Notes under the pieces: model-generated | Database searches by the model: none | The model's input: only the letters and a program-made list of their open reading frames with translations | What the model was told of the DNA's origin: nothing | Program-made: the position numbers and the translations under genes | Shown: positions 50,601 through 61,625 of the stretch, one piece after another | Position numbering within the stretch: position 1 is the stretch's first letter | Layout of the letters: each line of letters opens with the position of its first letter | DNA from: Ipomoea triloba | Taxonomy: Eukaryota; Streptophyta; Magnoliopsida; Solanales; Convolvulaceae | Assembly: GCF_003576645.1 (NCBI RefSeq) | Contig: NC_044930.1 | Coordinates: 24,896,087-24,960,086, forward strand | Length of the DNA stretch: 64,000 nucleotides | Direction of reading: 5' to 3'

Positions 50601-53600
50601 ACCACCAATTACACCAACTTTCTCGACTATCCGGAATTTAAACTGGCCAATGGTAACACCTGGAACCTGCACATAAAACAGGAATTTTGAATTAATACTT
50701 AAGCAGAATAAACCAGCTACAGAAATTGCCTAAAAGTAACAAACTAACAATACTAAAGTTTTTTGAGAACTTAGGGGATATCAAGTAAGAAGAATGTGTT
50801 TGTGTATTATGCTCTACAGAAGTAATTTTTATTTTTATTTTTGAAGTGAAATATGTGTCTTTATATTGGCCAATATGTGAAGATAAATTTGTATTCTGAG
50901 TTTCCAAATATCTATGGATGCATATTGTTTGAGTTGTAATATTCTCCCGAGTATTATTCAATATCCACTACTATCTTTGAAAGTGAAAATTAAATATAAT
51001 CACTATTCTATTCCAAATTTTCAATGTCCACTACTATCTTTGCGTAACAACAGGGGAAAAGCTTTGGACTTGATAGAAAGAAACCATGATGTTGCATTTG
51101 TATTTTTGCATGAAAAATATGGTTGTACCTTTGATGTTGCACGTTCAGCAAAGTAGACATGAAGAAGACTTCTACAAGGTTTTGAAAGTACCAACTCTCT
51201 TATTACCTCCCGTTCCTGCAAGTAGTAATATGAATTAATTGCTAACCAGAATAGAAATAAAGCAGACATAGATTCTTTGCAAATAAACACATGCAAATAA
51301 TTTTGCATGCACTTAAAGATATGTATCCATCAACTAAAGGATGTATTTATAGAAAACTTCACCTTCAAAACCCCCCAAAACCCTCCAGAAATAAGTCCCT
51401 CTTCAATAACATCAAGGCAAGCTTTGTAGTGAGGAAACTTTGGATGTGTCTTCATTACATGTTGTTTTGCAGTTTTTAGAATCTCAGAAGACTTGTGGAT
51501 GGGTTCAAGTTTATCAGTCCTCTGAAGAACATTGATGCGGAGTTTACAGCCTTCTATAATATCAAGTGCCCAGAGACGAGAAACATCTATGAGCTCCTCT
51601 GAAGATACAACTGCATCAATAAGGCCAAGTTCCTTTCCTTCTTCAGAAGTTATAGCATTAGATGTCTGAAAATGCAGTTTCAGATAAGGTAAGTTACCAT
51701 CAACTGAAATTCTGAAAGTACCAATTGTGGCATTAATATTAAAGAGGCTTACCATCAATAACCCAATGGCTTTTGATACCCCAACAAGCCTGGGAAGACG
51801 CTGAGTGCCTTGTAACATACAATCAAAAATCTAAGTTTCTATGCAAAAGATTGCATATTATCTAAAATTAACAATGAACACGTCACAGGATGACAAAATG
51901 ATAACAATCCAAGCAATACCTCCAAAACCAGGAATTATTCCAAACTTCAGCTCAGGTAAGCCAAATTCAGATCTTGGAGTTGCAATTCTAGCACTGCAAG
52001 CCTATATGGAATTAACAAATGAATCTCATAAAACTTGGAAGCTCTAGAATTTGGTAGATTCCATTCAAGCATTAAAGTTGATACTAGAAACAAACCATAG
52101 CCAATTCCAAGCCCCCGCCAAGGGCAAATCCATGAATGGCAGCAACAGTAGGCTTTTTGGCATCTAAGACAAACAAAAAGTAAGAAAAGAACATGAGAAA
52201 AGATAGCGAACATCTCTACTGCTCAAAAAATTTGGTAGACAACTGAGAGGATTCATCACAAATATGTAATTGTGAATAGCACATTACTTTCTATTGTGTT
52301 TATCACAAGGTCAACTGAAAAGTCTGGCAGATGTATGATATCCCCTGGTAGAGCAAAAAAAAAAAAAGAAAAAGAGAAAAAGTAAAGTTAATTATTAAAT
52401 GACACTTCATATATGATATGAACAAGATGTGTGAATTATGACTACCAGTACTGTGAACTTTCTGCAAAATATTAACATCAAGACCCCCACAAAATTTACC
52501 ACCAGTGCCTGTAAAGAATAAATTCATAAAACATTAAACATTAGTGAGCTTTTTTAATCTCTCACAATAAAACGAGACCTGACAAGATTGGGAATAAGTT
52601 GAATGCCAAGGAATACTAGTATGGCAGTATCCATTACATTTAAGACATAATTTTCGCTTCTGTATATAAGAAAAAAAGTTCTGTGACAGCAAAGAAGTGC
52701 TAATGTTTTCATAGCTACATCTATCAAGCTTCTATACATGATCATTACTATGTCCACTTAAAACCACTGTTGCAAAAATCCCCGCCTAGGCGGGTGCCTA
52801 GGCGCTAGGCGGGTGCCTAGGCGCTAGGCGGGTGCCTAGGCGCTAGGCGCTCCTAGACCGTGGCGATTTGCTCCCTAGGCGTCCGCCTAGGTGGCCGGCC
52901 GCCTAGGAGGCCGCCTAGCGCCTAACTCAGCCGACTAGGCTGAGTTGGCAGCCGCGTAGGCCGAATTTGGCCGAGTTAACTCGCCCAACTCAACAGAGTT
53001 AGCCGAGTTAACTCGAGCGAGTCGGCATTGTTAATTTTATTATTATATTTATATATATTTAAATTTATTTATGTATATAAGTAAGAGAAGTAAGATATAT
53101 ATATATAATATATATAATATAATATATAACATACACCTACACACATGAATTAATTTTTTGTTTCTATAGGTCGCCGCCTAGAACCGCCTAGGTACCGCCT
53201 AGGCGCCGCCTAGAGGCGCTAGGCGCTAGTCTACCGCCCGACTAGCGCCTAGCGCCTACTACAACCATGTTAAAACTCACCAGTTAAGACTACTCCTTTG
53301 ACATCATCTCTTTCCATTGCTTCTCGATAATGTTCCTTCATTTCGGCAATCACTGTTACCCACCATTGATCAATAAACGTCACAACCATCGGAAAGTTAG
53401 CATAGATGTGAAATGATTGAACTGAAAGAACTCAAAGTGCTGAGAAATGAACGCATATGAAATGTTTAACACACAAATCCAGGTTTATTGTCCATATCAA
53501 CAGGCATTCACACATTCTAAACCTCTAGAAAGTCAAAAACCACTGGGAAACTAAGAAACAAAACAAATAGATAAACTCGGAGTACCAGTTGGGCCATTTT

Positions 53601-54996
53601 AGCCCGACTATATCAACTCTTGGAGGCGTCATCTTCTTTGATGATGAAGCGAGAAGGTGTTTGACAAAATGCCGAAGAGAAACTCCAGTTTAGTATGCCG
53701 ATTTCGATCGACGGGAATGTTAAAGCAAAGCACAGTTTTGTTTAATGGATTGCAAAAGTCTTTAATGCCATAATAAATAAATCAAAAAACGGTTAGGGAA
53801 CAGTTAAAGCAGCAACAGAAACTATTAGTGTATTTTGATATTGGGTCACACTTGTGTGAGACCGTCTCACAGATCCTTATTCGTGAGACGGGTCGGGTCA
53901 AAGCACTATGCAAATGTCATACTTATATGTGCAAATCTCACACTTATATGCTCAAATATAACACTAATCAAAAATACAATTTTTGTTACTTATATAAGAG
54001 AAAAAGTAATACATTTTTCATAATAAGTAATGTTGACACGTGCCTCTCACTTATAAGGGCAAATATAATACTTTTGAGGAAAAATGTAATACTTTTAAAT
54101 CGAAATGTAAAAGTATTGTATTTTCCCTTAAAAGTATTACATTTACCCTAATAAATAACAAAAATTTTATTCCTGATTAGTATTACATTTGAGCATATAA
54201 GTATGGCATTTGTGCATATAAGTGTTACATTTACATATTGACCCGACCCGATCCGTCTCATGGTGAGACGGTCTCACACAAGTTTTTGCCTTTGATCTTT
54301 CACCTCCTAAAATATTATAATGGAGTGTTAGCTAGCTGATTCGGTTAGTGGATTTGAGTCATTTGACTACTTCATAGCATTAGATGATTGTAGAAAGATG
54401 TTTGGTAAATTAACTGTTAGTTGATAGCTAATTACTTGCAAAATGACTTTTTCAAAAAGTGAATTGAAAAAGTTGTTTTGAACAGTTTTTTAAATTTATA
54501 ACGTTTTAGAGCACTAAGCTGTTACAACAAGTTATTAATCAAATAATTATATTGGAGTTTTTAACCAAGTCAAATAGCTAATAGTGGTCAAATAATTTAA
54601 AATTGGCTGATAAGCTAACTATCATTTTCTATTTTTCATTTACTTATTTTAGCATATCAACTATAGGCAACTTAAATTGATTTACTTTCTCATAACTCTT
54701 TGCCGACTAACGTCACAAAATAAAATTTATCCCGTGGATACCTTCAAATAATAATTACATATTATCTCGTTATAAAAAAATGACTATTGTGTTATATAGA
54801 ACATTTAATGTAAAATTCAAATATAAAAAAAGTACAGTTTTATAGTTTTAGTCTACTTGTTATATAGAGTGATGTTATGGAAGGTGGTTTACTTACCGGA
54901 AAGTGTCAATGCATTTACCGGCGGGTTGGAGAGAGTAATCACAGCAATGCCATCACTTCCAATCTCCATTGTTACTAGCTTGCCGTTACCTCCCAT
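47615..54996 (-). CDS. AIM1: AIM1-like peroxisomal multifunctional beta-oxidation protein, 17 exons, 714 aa
   Basis: Exons in order: 54996-54897, 53352-53281, 52508-52446, 52344-52288, 52163-52096, 52001-51920, 51808-51753, 51665-51363, 51215-51129, 50666-50492, 49962-49841, 49617-49454, 49154-48900, 48766-48645, 48350-48229, 48089-47941, 47762-47615. All are GT-AG and in phase. The protein joins 2-enoyl-CoA hydratase and L-3-hydroxyacyl-CoA dehydrogenase, two steps of peroxisomal fatty-acid beta-oxidation. The hydratase part has [11 protein letters not shown] and [13 protein letters not shown] with both expected glutamates (117, 137). The dehydrogenase part has the NAD loop [12 protein letters not shown] (313-324), SNTST (423-427) and the catalytic His in VGTHLFSPAH (447). 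PGGKPISVTD favours AIM1 over MFP2. Oddities: it stops at ...ALVN without the usual SRL/SKL-type peroxisomal tail, and the conserved FP-x-YRGG reads FPTETGG. It may be a diverged paralogue. Confidence 0.93.
52767..53271. mobile_element. CCTAGGCG-type hAT-like element, copy D (AIM1-like intron 2)
   Basis: Begins CACTGTTGCAAAAATCCCCG and ends ACTACAACCATG, with TTAAAAC on both sides. The left part repeats GCCTAGGCGCTAGGCGGGT three times. The core has GAGTTAACTCG and CAACTCAACAGAGTTA as in copy A. Its right end lies 10 bp from exon 2's donor. Confidence 0.8.
53850..54283. mobile_element. 'GTGAGACGGTCTCAC' TIR element (434 bp) in AIM1-like intron 1
   Basis: The ends are inverted copies beginning ACTTGTGTGAGACCGTCTCA, followed on each side by GACGG..TCGGGTCGGG. 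The repeats extend inward with ATATAAG and CATACTTATATG words, so it is partly foldback. A 146-bp relative lies at 61744-61889. Superfamily not assigned. Confidence 0.7.
54319..54632. mobile_element. 'GTTTGGTAAA' TIR element, copy c (AIM1-like intron 1)
   Basis: An inverted copy of the family. It includes AGATGTTTGGTAAATTAACTG, CTTTTTCAAAAAGTGAATTG and GCTGATAAGCTAAC. Ends are approximate. Confidence 0.6.
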
Positions 54997-55066
54997 TTTT
55001 ACTGCTATCTCCAAACTCAGCAATAATGTAACTCCTACAATTTTATTATTCACTGCATTAATTACC

Positions 55067-55069
<3 letters not shown>

Positions 55070-55119
<50 letters not shown>
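55070..55119. repeat. TA microsatellite close to the AIM1-like start
   Basis: About 25 TA units starting 74 bp upstream of the start codon at 54996. It lies in the 5' leader, or in a leader intron if the promoter is near 55975. Confidence 0.95.
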
Positions 55120-55120
<1 letters not shown>

Positions 55121-55520
55121 CTGATTCATATGAGAACCACTCCCAAACGAGAATCATATGTGTGGACAAAATCCAAATCATTGATTTACAAAATTAATAG
55201 ATAAGAAATTAAGTAAAAAATGAGTGCGGTCATTTTTCATAAATAGCACAAACTTTTAAAATTTGTTATATTATGAAAACGACTCTATCTTTTGAATATA
55301 ATGTCAAATTTGAATGTATTGTCCTGGATGTGAACATTAAAATGTAAAATCAGGTGGTTACATATACAACCCCTATAATTATTCTGTAAAATAGTTTCAC
55401 CGAAATCCATTACCATTATCAAATATTTGATTCATGTTCCGATTCTGATTCTCATGTGCTAACCAAACATACACACCCCAAGTCTTTCTGACTTTATCGG
55501 TTTAAAGGTGGTTGAACTAA

Positions 55521-55666
55521 ACTCAATAGGGTAGCTCAAGTGACAAGTAAACTCTCTTTGTGGGGAAGAATTTCGAGAGAACTTGGGTTCGATTCCCACA
55601 AGTGATGATTCCCGTTGGGTCGATTCCCATGCCTCCCGAAACGAGTGAATTTACCAAAAAAAACAA
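55521..55666 (+). mobile_element. tRNA-derived SINE (family 3) with 17-bp target duplication
   Basis: The A-box region GGGTAGCTCAAGTGACAAG and B-box GGGTTCGATTCCC are clear, followed by an A-rich tail. AAAGGTGGTTGAACTAA flanks it on both sides (55504-55520 and 55667-55683). It differs from family 1 in sequence. Confidence 0.85.
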
Positions 55667-55973
55667 AAAGGTGGTTGAACTAATAATGGGAGAAATTATT
55701 CATTTTTTTAGAAAACTAAAAACAGAAAATAGTTTACTTTATAATTCTCGAGCTAGGCCAATAATTTGAAAACAAAAAGCAGAATGAAAATGTGAAGAAT
55801 TAAAATAAAAGCAACCTAAATTTCACACATTTTCTATTTTTTGAGTACTGAGACCAAGAAAAAGAAGAATAGATTAAAGATGGATACCAATCATACCTCA
55901 ATTGGGAGAGGGGAATGGTAAGTCTTGACTTGTGTGAGAGTGATTGATGAAATGCTGCATGGACCATGTCAAT

Positions 55974-55979
55974 TTATAG
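55974..55979 (-). promoter_or_regulatory. Possible TATA box of the AIM1-like gene
   Basis: The minus strand reads GGCTATAAATTG. About 70 bp downstream, CAATTGAG|GTATGATT could end a leader exon near 55904. This would place a ~0.9-kb leader intron, holding the SINE and TA repeat, before the start codon. Inference from motifs only. Confidence 0.3.
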
Positions 55980-56098
55980 CCACATTCACTATCACAATGC
56001 AAATCTCACCAACAATTTCACTTCTGGCTGAAGGGGCCATTATATATATATATATATATTAGACCACGAGATATACTGAATAGGTAAAGTGATGAACA

Positions 56099-56397
56099 TA
56101 ATGGCCCCGTTTAGTAAAATAATTAGCTTATCAGTCAATTTTAGCTTATTTGATCACTTGGTTAAAAAAAATCAATATAAGTGTTTGATTAATCAGTTTT
56201 TTGTAACTCCAAACTGTTAAAATTCAAAAAGCTGCTCAAAACAATTTTTTCAATTAACTTTTTGAGAAAAGAAGTTATACCAACAGCTATCAACTAACAA
56301 CTAATTTACCAAACACATTCTACCATCAGCTAATGTTATCAACTAGTCATATCCTCTAACCCAATCATCTAACAAATATTTACCAAACAGGGTCATT
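56099..56397. mobile_element. 'GTTTGGTAAA' TIR element, copy d (best preserved)
   Basis: About 300 bp. The ends are inverted: ATGGCCCCGTTTAGTAAAAT and, read inward from the right, ATGACCCTGTTTGGTAAATA. Internal words AATCAATATAAGTGTTTG and AACAGCTATCAACTAACAAC are shared by the other copies. Confidence 0.75.
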
Positions 56398-57220
56398 AAT
56401 TTTTTTTATATGAGCGAAAATTTTAAACTCCTAACCTCTCTTTGTCTTTTTTTTTTTTTTTTTTTTTGGGTGTTTTCGGTCTGAGTGGACATATTTGCAT
56501 ATATTGTCATTACATGCATGCAAATATGTCCACTTACATGTGTTTCATTTCCAATGAATTATGTCGTGATTAGCAGCACTTATAATTTTGATTTTAATTT
56601 ACAGTCATATATTTACCGAGCTCAGTAATAAGAGTTAATTCCAGCAATGGTCCTACGACTATTGTGATTTTCTAAAATTGATCCTCGTTTTTTAATTTGG
56701 ACAAAATAAACCCTTGACTATAAGATTTGTTCCACCATTGGTCCTTCCGTGAACCAACAATTAGATAGGCGTTAGTGAAGGGGTTAAAAAGGTCATTTTC
56801 TCTTATTGCAGACCGGTAGAAAGCTTTTGTTGCCAGAAAAGACACCTAGGTTTATACCTACTCCTTCCTGTGCTTGTTTAGGGAGAGAGGAGGAGCAATG
56901 GCGATGGCGAATGACAAAGAGAATGGAGCAGCAATGCTTGAAGTGGACCTCGCTGCTCAGCAGCCGCTTCGTCACGCCCTTCAACCACTCCAACGCCTCG
57001 ACCTTCCGTTGCACCTCCTCCGTATCCTCTTCATGCTCCGAGTTCTCCGACAGCCGGAGAAGGTCCGAGAGCTTATCAGATCCAAAATATTTTGATCCGC
57101 ATTCAGATCTTTGATTCTGATGGCGGTAGTTGGGCTTCCGCTCCATGGTGGATTTGGAAGCAACATCAGTATGCTTCTGTCGTGCAGCGCCTCTGCCGCC
57201 GCAACGTACGGCGCCGAGGA

Positions 57221-57310
57221 TCATGCGGCCATACCTGGGTCCTTCCCAGATCCAAAGATTGTATGTGTCTTTCCAGAGCCACTTGGGCCTAAAGCATCCA
57301 ACATCGTACT
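57221..57310 (-). pseudogene. Captured kinesin motor P-loop fragment
   Basis: The minus strand reads ALGPSGSGKTHTIFGS, then GKDPGM, and stops at TGA (57223-57221). The GPSGSGKTHT P-loop with a following DPGM resembles plant kinesin-6-type motors. Only about 28 codons are recognisable. The frames beyond do not continue a motor domain that I can identify. Confidence 0.75.
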
Positions 57311-57523
57311 TCTTCCCTAGATAAAGTCATTAACCAAAGGATTCACCATTTTCTCATACACTTCCTTCTGTAATACAAAACAGAAGTTCCATAAGCTGTG
57401 GTCTCAATTCAAGTATTAGCACCTACAAACAAGTAAACAATGAAGCTTAGAGAATAACAATAAACCAAGCATGCAAATTATTGTTTCTTTTAATTTCAGT
57501 TTTTGTATTCTTATTCGTTTCAG

Positions 57524-57605
57524 GTTCAGAAATCCCTCTCGAAGAGCTTGCTGAATCAATTGTATTAGATAAGAATCCTAATAGCAACATTAAAAGGGAA
57601 AAGGT
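57524..57605 (+). pseudogene. Exon-like fragment inside the Pack-MULE
   Basis: A short open stretch reads SEIPLEELAESIVLDKNPNS and continues IKREK. It is bounded by TTTCAG on the left and a GTATAT donor-like site on the right, so it looks like one captured exon with its splice sites. The source gene is not recognised. Confidence 0.4.
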
Positions 57606-58048
57606 ATATGTTTACCTTAATCTCCAAATATTGGGGGTTCTATTATTCTGTTTTTCCATAAATTATTCAAGCGGTGCCGAGGATCATGCGGCTGGATGAG
57701 GTTGACCAGAGCTTTTGATGGCTGTAATCGCCGTTGGAAGTGGCGGCAGAGGCGGGGCGGTCAAGAACCACTGATTCGATGTCATTTTCGAGATGACCCT
57801 GAGGTGTACTTCCGTCACAGGACTACTGTAATTGCTGAAAGCTATAATGGAATGAGGAAGAAGAAGACAATTAGCCAAAATGACAATTTTACCCCTTATT
57901 TTGAAGTCCAAATAACGGTCATTTGACGGGAGGACTAACATTGGAAAGATTTTGATAGTCAAGGGTTTATTTTGTCCAAATTAAAAGACGAGCACCAATT
58001 TTGAAAAATCACAATAGTTGGAGAACTATTGGTGGAATTAACTCTCAG

Positions 58049-59400
58049 TAATAATACTGTCAAAACTGCAATTTTGCGATTAAAATTTAGTAACAAAGTA
58101 TAAAATAGGTGATTGAAGTTATTGTTTTTGTGTAATTGAGTTACTACTTAACTTAAAAAGTGTGCAATAAAATTATCAAACAAGCAAAAATATGTGTAAT
58201 TGAGACAATTTTATGATTTTTTAATGCAATTTAAGTTGAAAACATTTAAATCTTTCATTTCAACTAGTATGAGAGAGGAAAGGATGATTCTCAATACATA
58301 CTGTGTAAATTATATGATCGAATTATATTCTACCAGGAAAAATTGAAAAAAAAAACTTAAATTGTACATATTTTACTTGTTTAATAGTTTAATTGTACAC
58401 TTTTTTAACTTCATTGACCTAATTGCACAAAAGTGATCGATAAGTTTAGTGACTTGTTTAACACCTTTTCCTAGAATTTATAATTAAAAGTTCCCATAAT
58501 GTATGCACTCCTTGAACTCTAACACAAATACAATTCTTGATAACCACAAAGTTAGAAATTCGACTCCCAGTAAAAATGACTTGTTAGCTTTTTTAGTTTG
58601 AGTTCACCAATGAGCAACCTATAAGCTGATTTACCTTATTATGATCCTTATTTATCTGTTAAGGTCACAAGCCGAGGTTTACCTAGTACACATCTTCGAG
58701 TTGTAACTGTTGGATTCCTTCGTCACTCAAAAAGAAAAAAGAAACAACTAACATTTTTAACATTACATACGAAATGACATGTATATCATATAATAATGAA
58801 TTATTTAAAAAAACCCTTAAAAACTAATTCTAAGGTAGTCATGGATGTCTTCATTCAAATTATCAAGATTAAATGCTTACCACTACACCAAAAAACTTTA
58901 ATTAATATAGAATACACAACTTTATTTGAATTATTTTTTTAAAATTTCATTCCTTGACTTTTTTTTTTACGAGATAGTCTGCAATCGCTATTTGGATGTG
59001 CGCCTTAGGTGAAACTAGTTGGCAAATAATCACAAGGAGATAAATCAATCTAAATCACCCATAGCTGTCAACTCAAATTAAAAAGACCAATAGACATCTC
59101 CTATTGCGCGAAGGCTTGGAGAGGCCAACCCAAAATCGTAGAATTGAAATGTAGAACTTAATATTATGCAAATATATAAGAAGAAATAAAGTTGCGGCTT
59201 CACTATTAGTTATAACATTTGGTAATAATAAGTAATTGATTCTGACAGCTTTTAATTTGAAATCTGAAATCTTATGATTAATAAGGAATTATACAATCAA
59301 CTTGTTTTTTTTTATTTTTTATTTTTTTATTAATAGTTTGTAAATAGAATTGTACATATATTAATGAGGAATGTCGTCTACCGTTAAATAATTTTCCCCT
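58049..59400. other. Intergenic stretch without a recognised gene
   Basis: AT-rich DNA with a copy of the second dispersed repeat near 58868-58930 and CACAAGGAGATAAATCAATC near 59032, which matches 25494. No coding region supported. Confidence 0.4.
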
Positions 59401-59404
59401 CATT

Positions 59405-59494
59405 AAATGTTATTGTTGATTTTGAGGCTCGATTTGACCATTTAATGAAGTTTCTGTTTTGATTAATTAAGAACCTAAGTCCTATTTAGTACAA
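59405..59494. repeat. 90-bp direct repeat, left copy
   Basis: Matches 61626-61715 with about two or three differences. It begins AAATGTTATTGTTGATTTTG and ends TATTTAGTACAA. Its end abuts the Helitron 3' terminus. Confidence 0.9.
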
Positions 59495-59586
59495 CTAGTA
59501 TTATACCCGTGCGCTGCACGGATGAGATTAAGGCGAATATTTAAGCAAAGTTAACTACTTTATTTAAAACAATAGAATATTTGATA

Positions 59587-61592
59587 TTACAAATTATTAA
59601 AAACTTCATGGTACACAACATTTGTAGTATAATTAATACTCTTAGTACCTTCTTTTGCTATCAACAATCGTAGACTTTTAGGGTTGCTAATCCTTGAAGC
59701 AGCCACATATAGTTGACCATGAACAAAGACCGGTTTCCTTAATAGTAATTAAGCCAACATGTGTCAATGTTTGCCATTGACTTTTGTTGATAGTCATTGC
59801 GTATGATAGCATCAAAGGAAATTGTCTTCTTTGAAATTTAAAAGGTAATCTTGTATCAGTTGGGGTCATTGACATCCTTGGTATCAATACAATTTGGCCT
59901 GCATTATTCCCTGAAACAATCTTTGCCTCCACAACATGATCAGATAATCTGGTGATGATAAGTCTTGTACCATTACATAGACCCATCGAGTGATCTATGT
60001 TTCTCAACAACATAACCCGAGATCTCACCTTTAAAGTTAAAGCATGGTTAGGTATGCCAGATGCTTTCAAGCCATTTAGGAACTCAAGAGTGTGCATATC
60101 AACGAGGATACCATTGCCAGAATCAGCTTTGCACACAGTATCGCAACTTAGATATGTCTTGCTTTCCGCAACATGCAAATCAGTCATGTACTCATTGATT
60201 GCATTGACAACGTCTAGTGTGGGTGCCAAAATTGCCCTATTTGATATGTATTGTTGCTGACAACCGCCTTCCTTGAACAATGGAAATATACTATCAACAA
60301 TTGTGGCTATGTCATTACCATTAGCTGGTAACAACATTTCATCAGGGATGCGAACGTTCGAATAACCATCATTAGGTCCTCCCATTGTGCCATCTCCTAT
60401 AGCAGCTAGCCACGATGCAAATTCTTGAACTGTTTCTCCTATAGCAGCTAGCCACGATGCAAATTCTTGAACTGTTTTGAGATCAACTGTTGATTCTTAT
60501 GCAAATTCTTGAACTGTTTTGAGATCAACTGTTGATTCTTTGTTTGAAAGTCTTAGATTCTTTGTTAACCTTAGCACTTCTTTGTTTGAAAGTCTTAGAT
60601 TCTTTGTTAACCTTAGCACTTGACATGAATCCCAAAGGTACGAAGAGTTGATTGAAGCTGAAACAATGTCTTGCATTGAACCTTTAGGGATCACTGGCAG
60701 TATTTGTCTGAAATCACCACCAAGTACTACGGTCTTGCCTCCAAAAGTTCGGTTTCCAGCATTCTGATCAGTGAACCGAAGTAGATCCCGCAACGTCCTA
60801 TCCAGTGCCTCGAAGCAATGCTTGTGCATCATCGGTGCTTCATCCCATATTATTAGTTTGCACTGTATAATGGGTTCGGCCAAGTTGCTACCTTGGGTGA
60901 TGTTGCAGGTTGAATCCTCCGTGACTGTAATTGGTATGGCAAACCTCGAGTGTGTTGTTCGGCCGCCAAGTAGCAGTAAAGATGCGATTCCACTCGATGC
61001 TACGTTTATGACAATATCCCCTCTCGAGCGAATTTTTGCAGACAACGCTCTCCAGACAAATGTTTTCCCAGTTCCACCGTACCCGTAGACAAAGTACAAC
61101 CCCCCCTTTTGGTGGTCTACATCATTTACTACAGTTTCGTACACAACTTTTTGCTCATCCGTCAATTGCCTCTCCATTGTTTGACTCTCCTTTAATAATG
61201 CGTCAAGATCGTAATCAAGCTCATCCCACAACAGACGATTATCACAACGCACAGCATCATCGTAGTTTGGAAGTGGCATATTCGGGTAATCTTTCAATGA
61301 CTTGTTGTAGGACTGTAACAAACGCTCTATTTCAATCAAGGCCAAATTCTTCTTTTCGTCATCGGACAAACACAAATCTATAAATTGTAAAGGACAATGT
61401 TAAACATATTATGATTAAATATTATAAGTCTGGAATATTATATAAAACGAATTATAATTTACCTTCTTGTTGCAACACTTTGCGCTTGTTAAATTGTACA
61501 TCTTCTGCTAGATGTTGCCACACTACATTCCACACATTTTCCGGGCGATTCACCAAGTTCGAAGTAAGTAATATGACAAACAATTTCCTCAT
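59587..61592 (-). pseudogene. Helitron PIF1-like helicase, broken
   Basis: A leading piece 61592-61464 (MRKLFVILLTSNLVNRPENV) ends at a GTAAAT donor. The main part starts near 61375. It has Walker A GYGGTGKT, Walker B IIWDEAPM and GGDFRQILPV. Further on are RSRVMLLRN and NKSQWQTL, where the family has NKSQGQTL. After a frameshift near 59740 come HGQLYVAASR and TTNVVYHEVFNNL, stopping at 59587. Three chained 42-bp duplications at 60393-60619 break the middle, and one junction creates a stop at about 60497. PIF1-like helicases unwind DNA in rolling-circle transposition. Apart from these lesions the frame is well kept. Confidence 0.88.
60393..60619. repeat. Three chained 42-bp tandem duplications
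   Basis: Pairs are 60393-60434/60435-60476, 60457-60498/60499-60540 and 60536-60577/60578-60619. Each has period exactly 42. Each pair overlaps the next, so they form a staircase rather than one array. Confidence 0.95.
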
Positions 61593-61625
61593 TGACTGAG
61601 CAGTTCCTCATCGCAATATTCACTC

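Larger units (their letters stand above)
56634..58038. mobile_element. Mutator-like element carrying host gene pieces (Pack-MULE)
   Basis: About 90-bp terminal inverted repeats begin GAGTTAATTCCA at each end and share TTTAATTTGGACAAAATAAA. The flanks are identical: TCAGTAATAA on the left, ending at 56633, and on the right from 58039. The 8-10-bp duplication and long repeats fit Mutator-like elements. There is no transposase. Inside are a kinesin P-loop fragment (minus strand) and another exon-like piece (plus strand). Confidence 0.8.
59495..61625 (-). mobile_element. 5'-truncated Helitron with intact 3' end
   Basis: On the minus strand the element ends with the hairpin CCGTGC-AGC-GCACGG (59521-59507), then GTATAATA and the terminal CTAG (59498-59495), the standard plant Helitron 3' end. 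The next base is T, as expected. It holds the helicase part of a RepHel gene. No replication-initiator domain or TC-type 5' end is seen, so the 5' part is missing. It lies between 90-bp direct repeats, which Helitrons do not normally create. Confidence 0.85.

Noticed and set aside
52761..53270. The GCCTAGGCG-rich DNA as a CRISPR array or satellite
   Set aside because: The units are not evenly spaced and the block has terminal repeats and a target duplication, so it is a transposon in an intron.
53600..53635. A minus-strand ATG (MTPPRVDI...) as the start of the AIM1-like protein
   Set aside because: The conserved N-terminus ([21 protein letters not shown]) is encoded further upstream at 54996-54897 and joins exon 2 in phase.
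55066..55068. In-frame upstream ATG of the AIM1-like gene
   Set aside because: It would add 24 residues not typical of the family and begins at the TA repeat; it may even lie in a leader intron.
55521..55666. A tRNA gene
   Set aside because: A and B boxes are present, but no cloverleaf could be drawn and the 17-bp target duplication with A tail shows a SINE.
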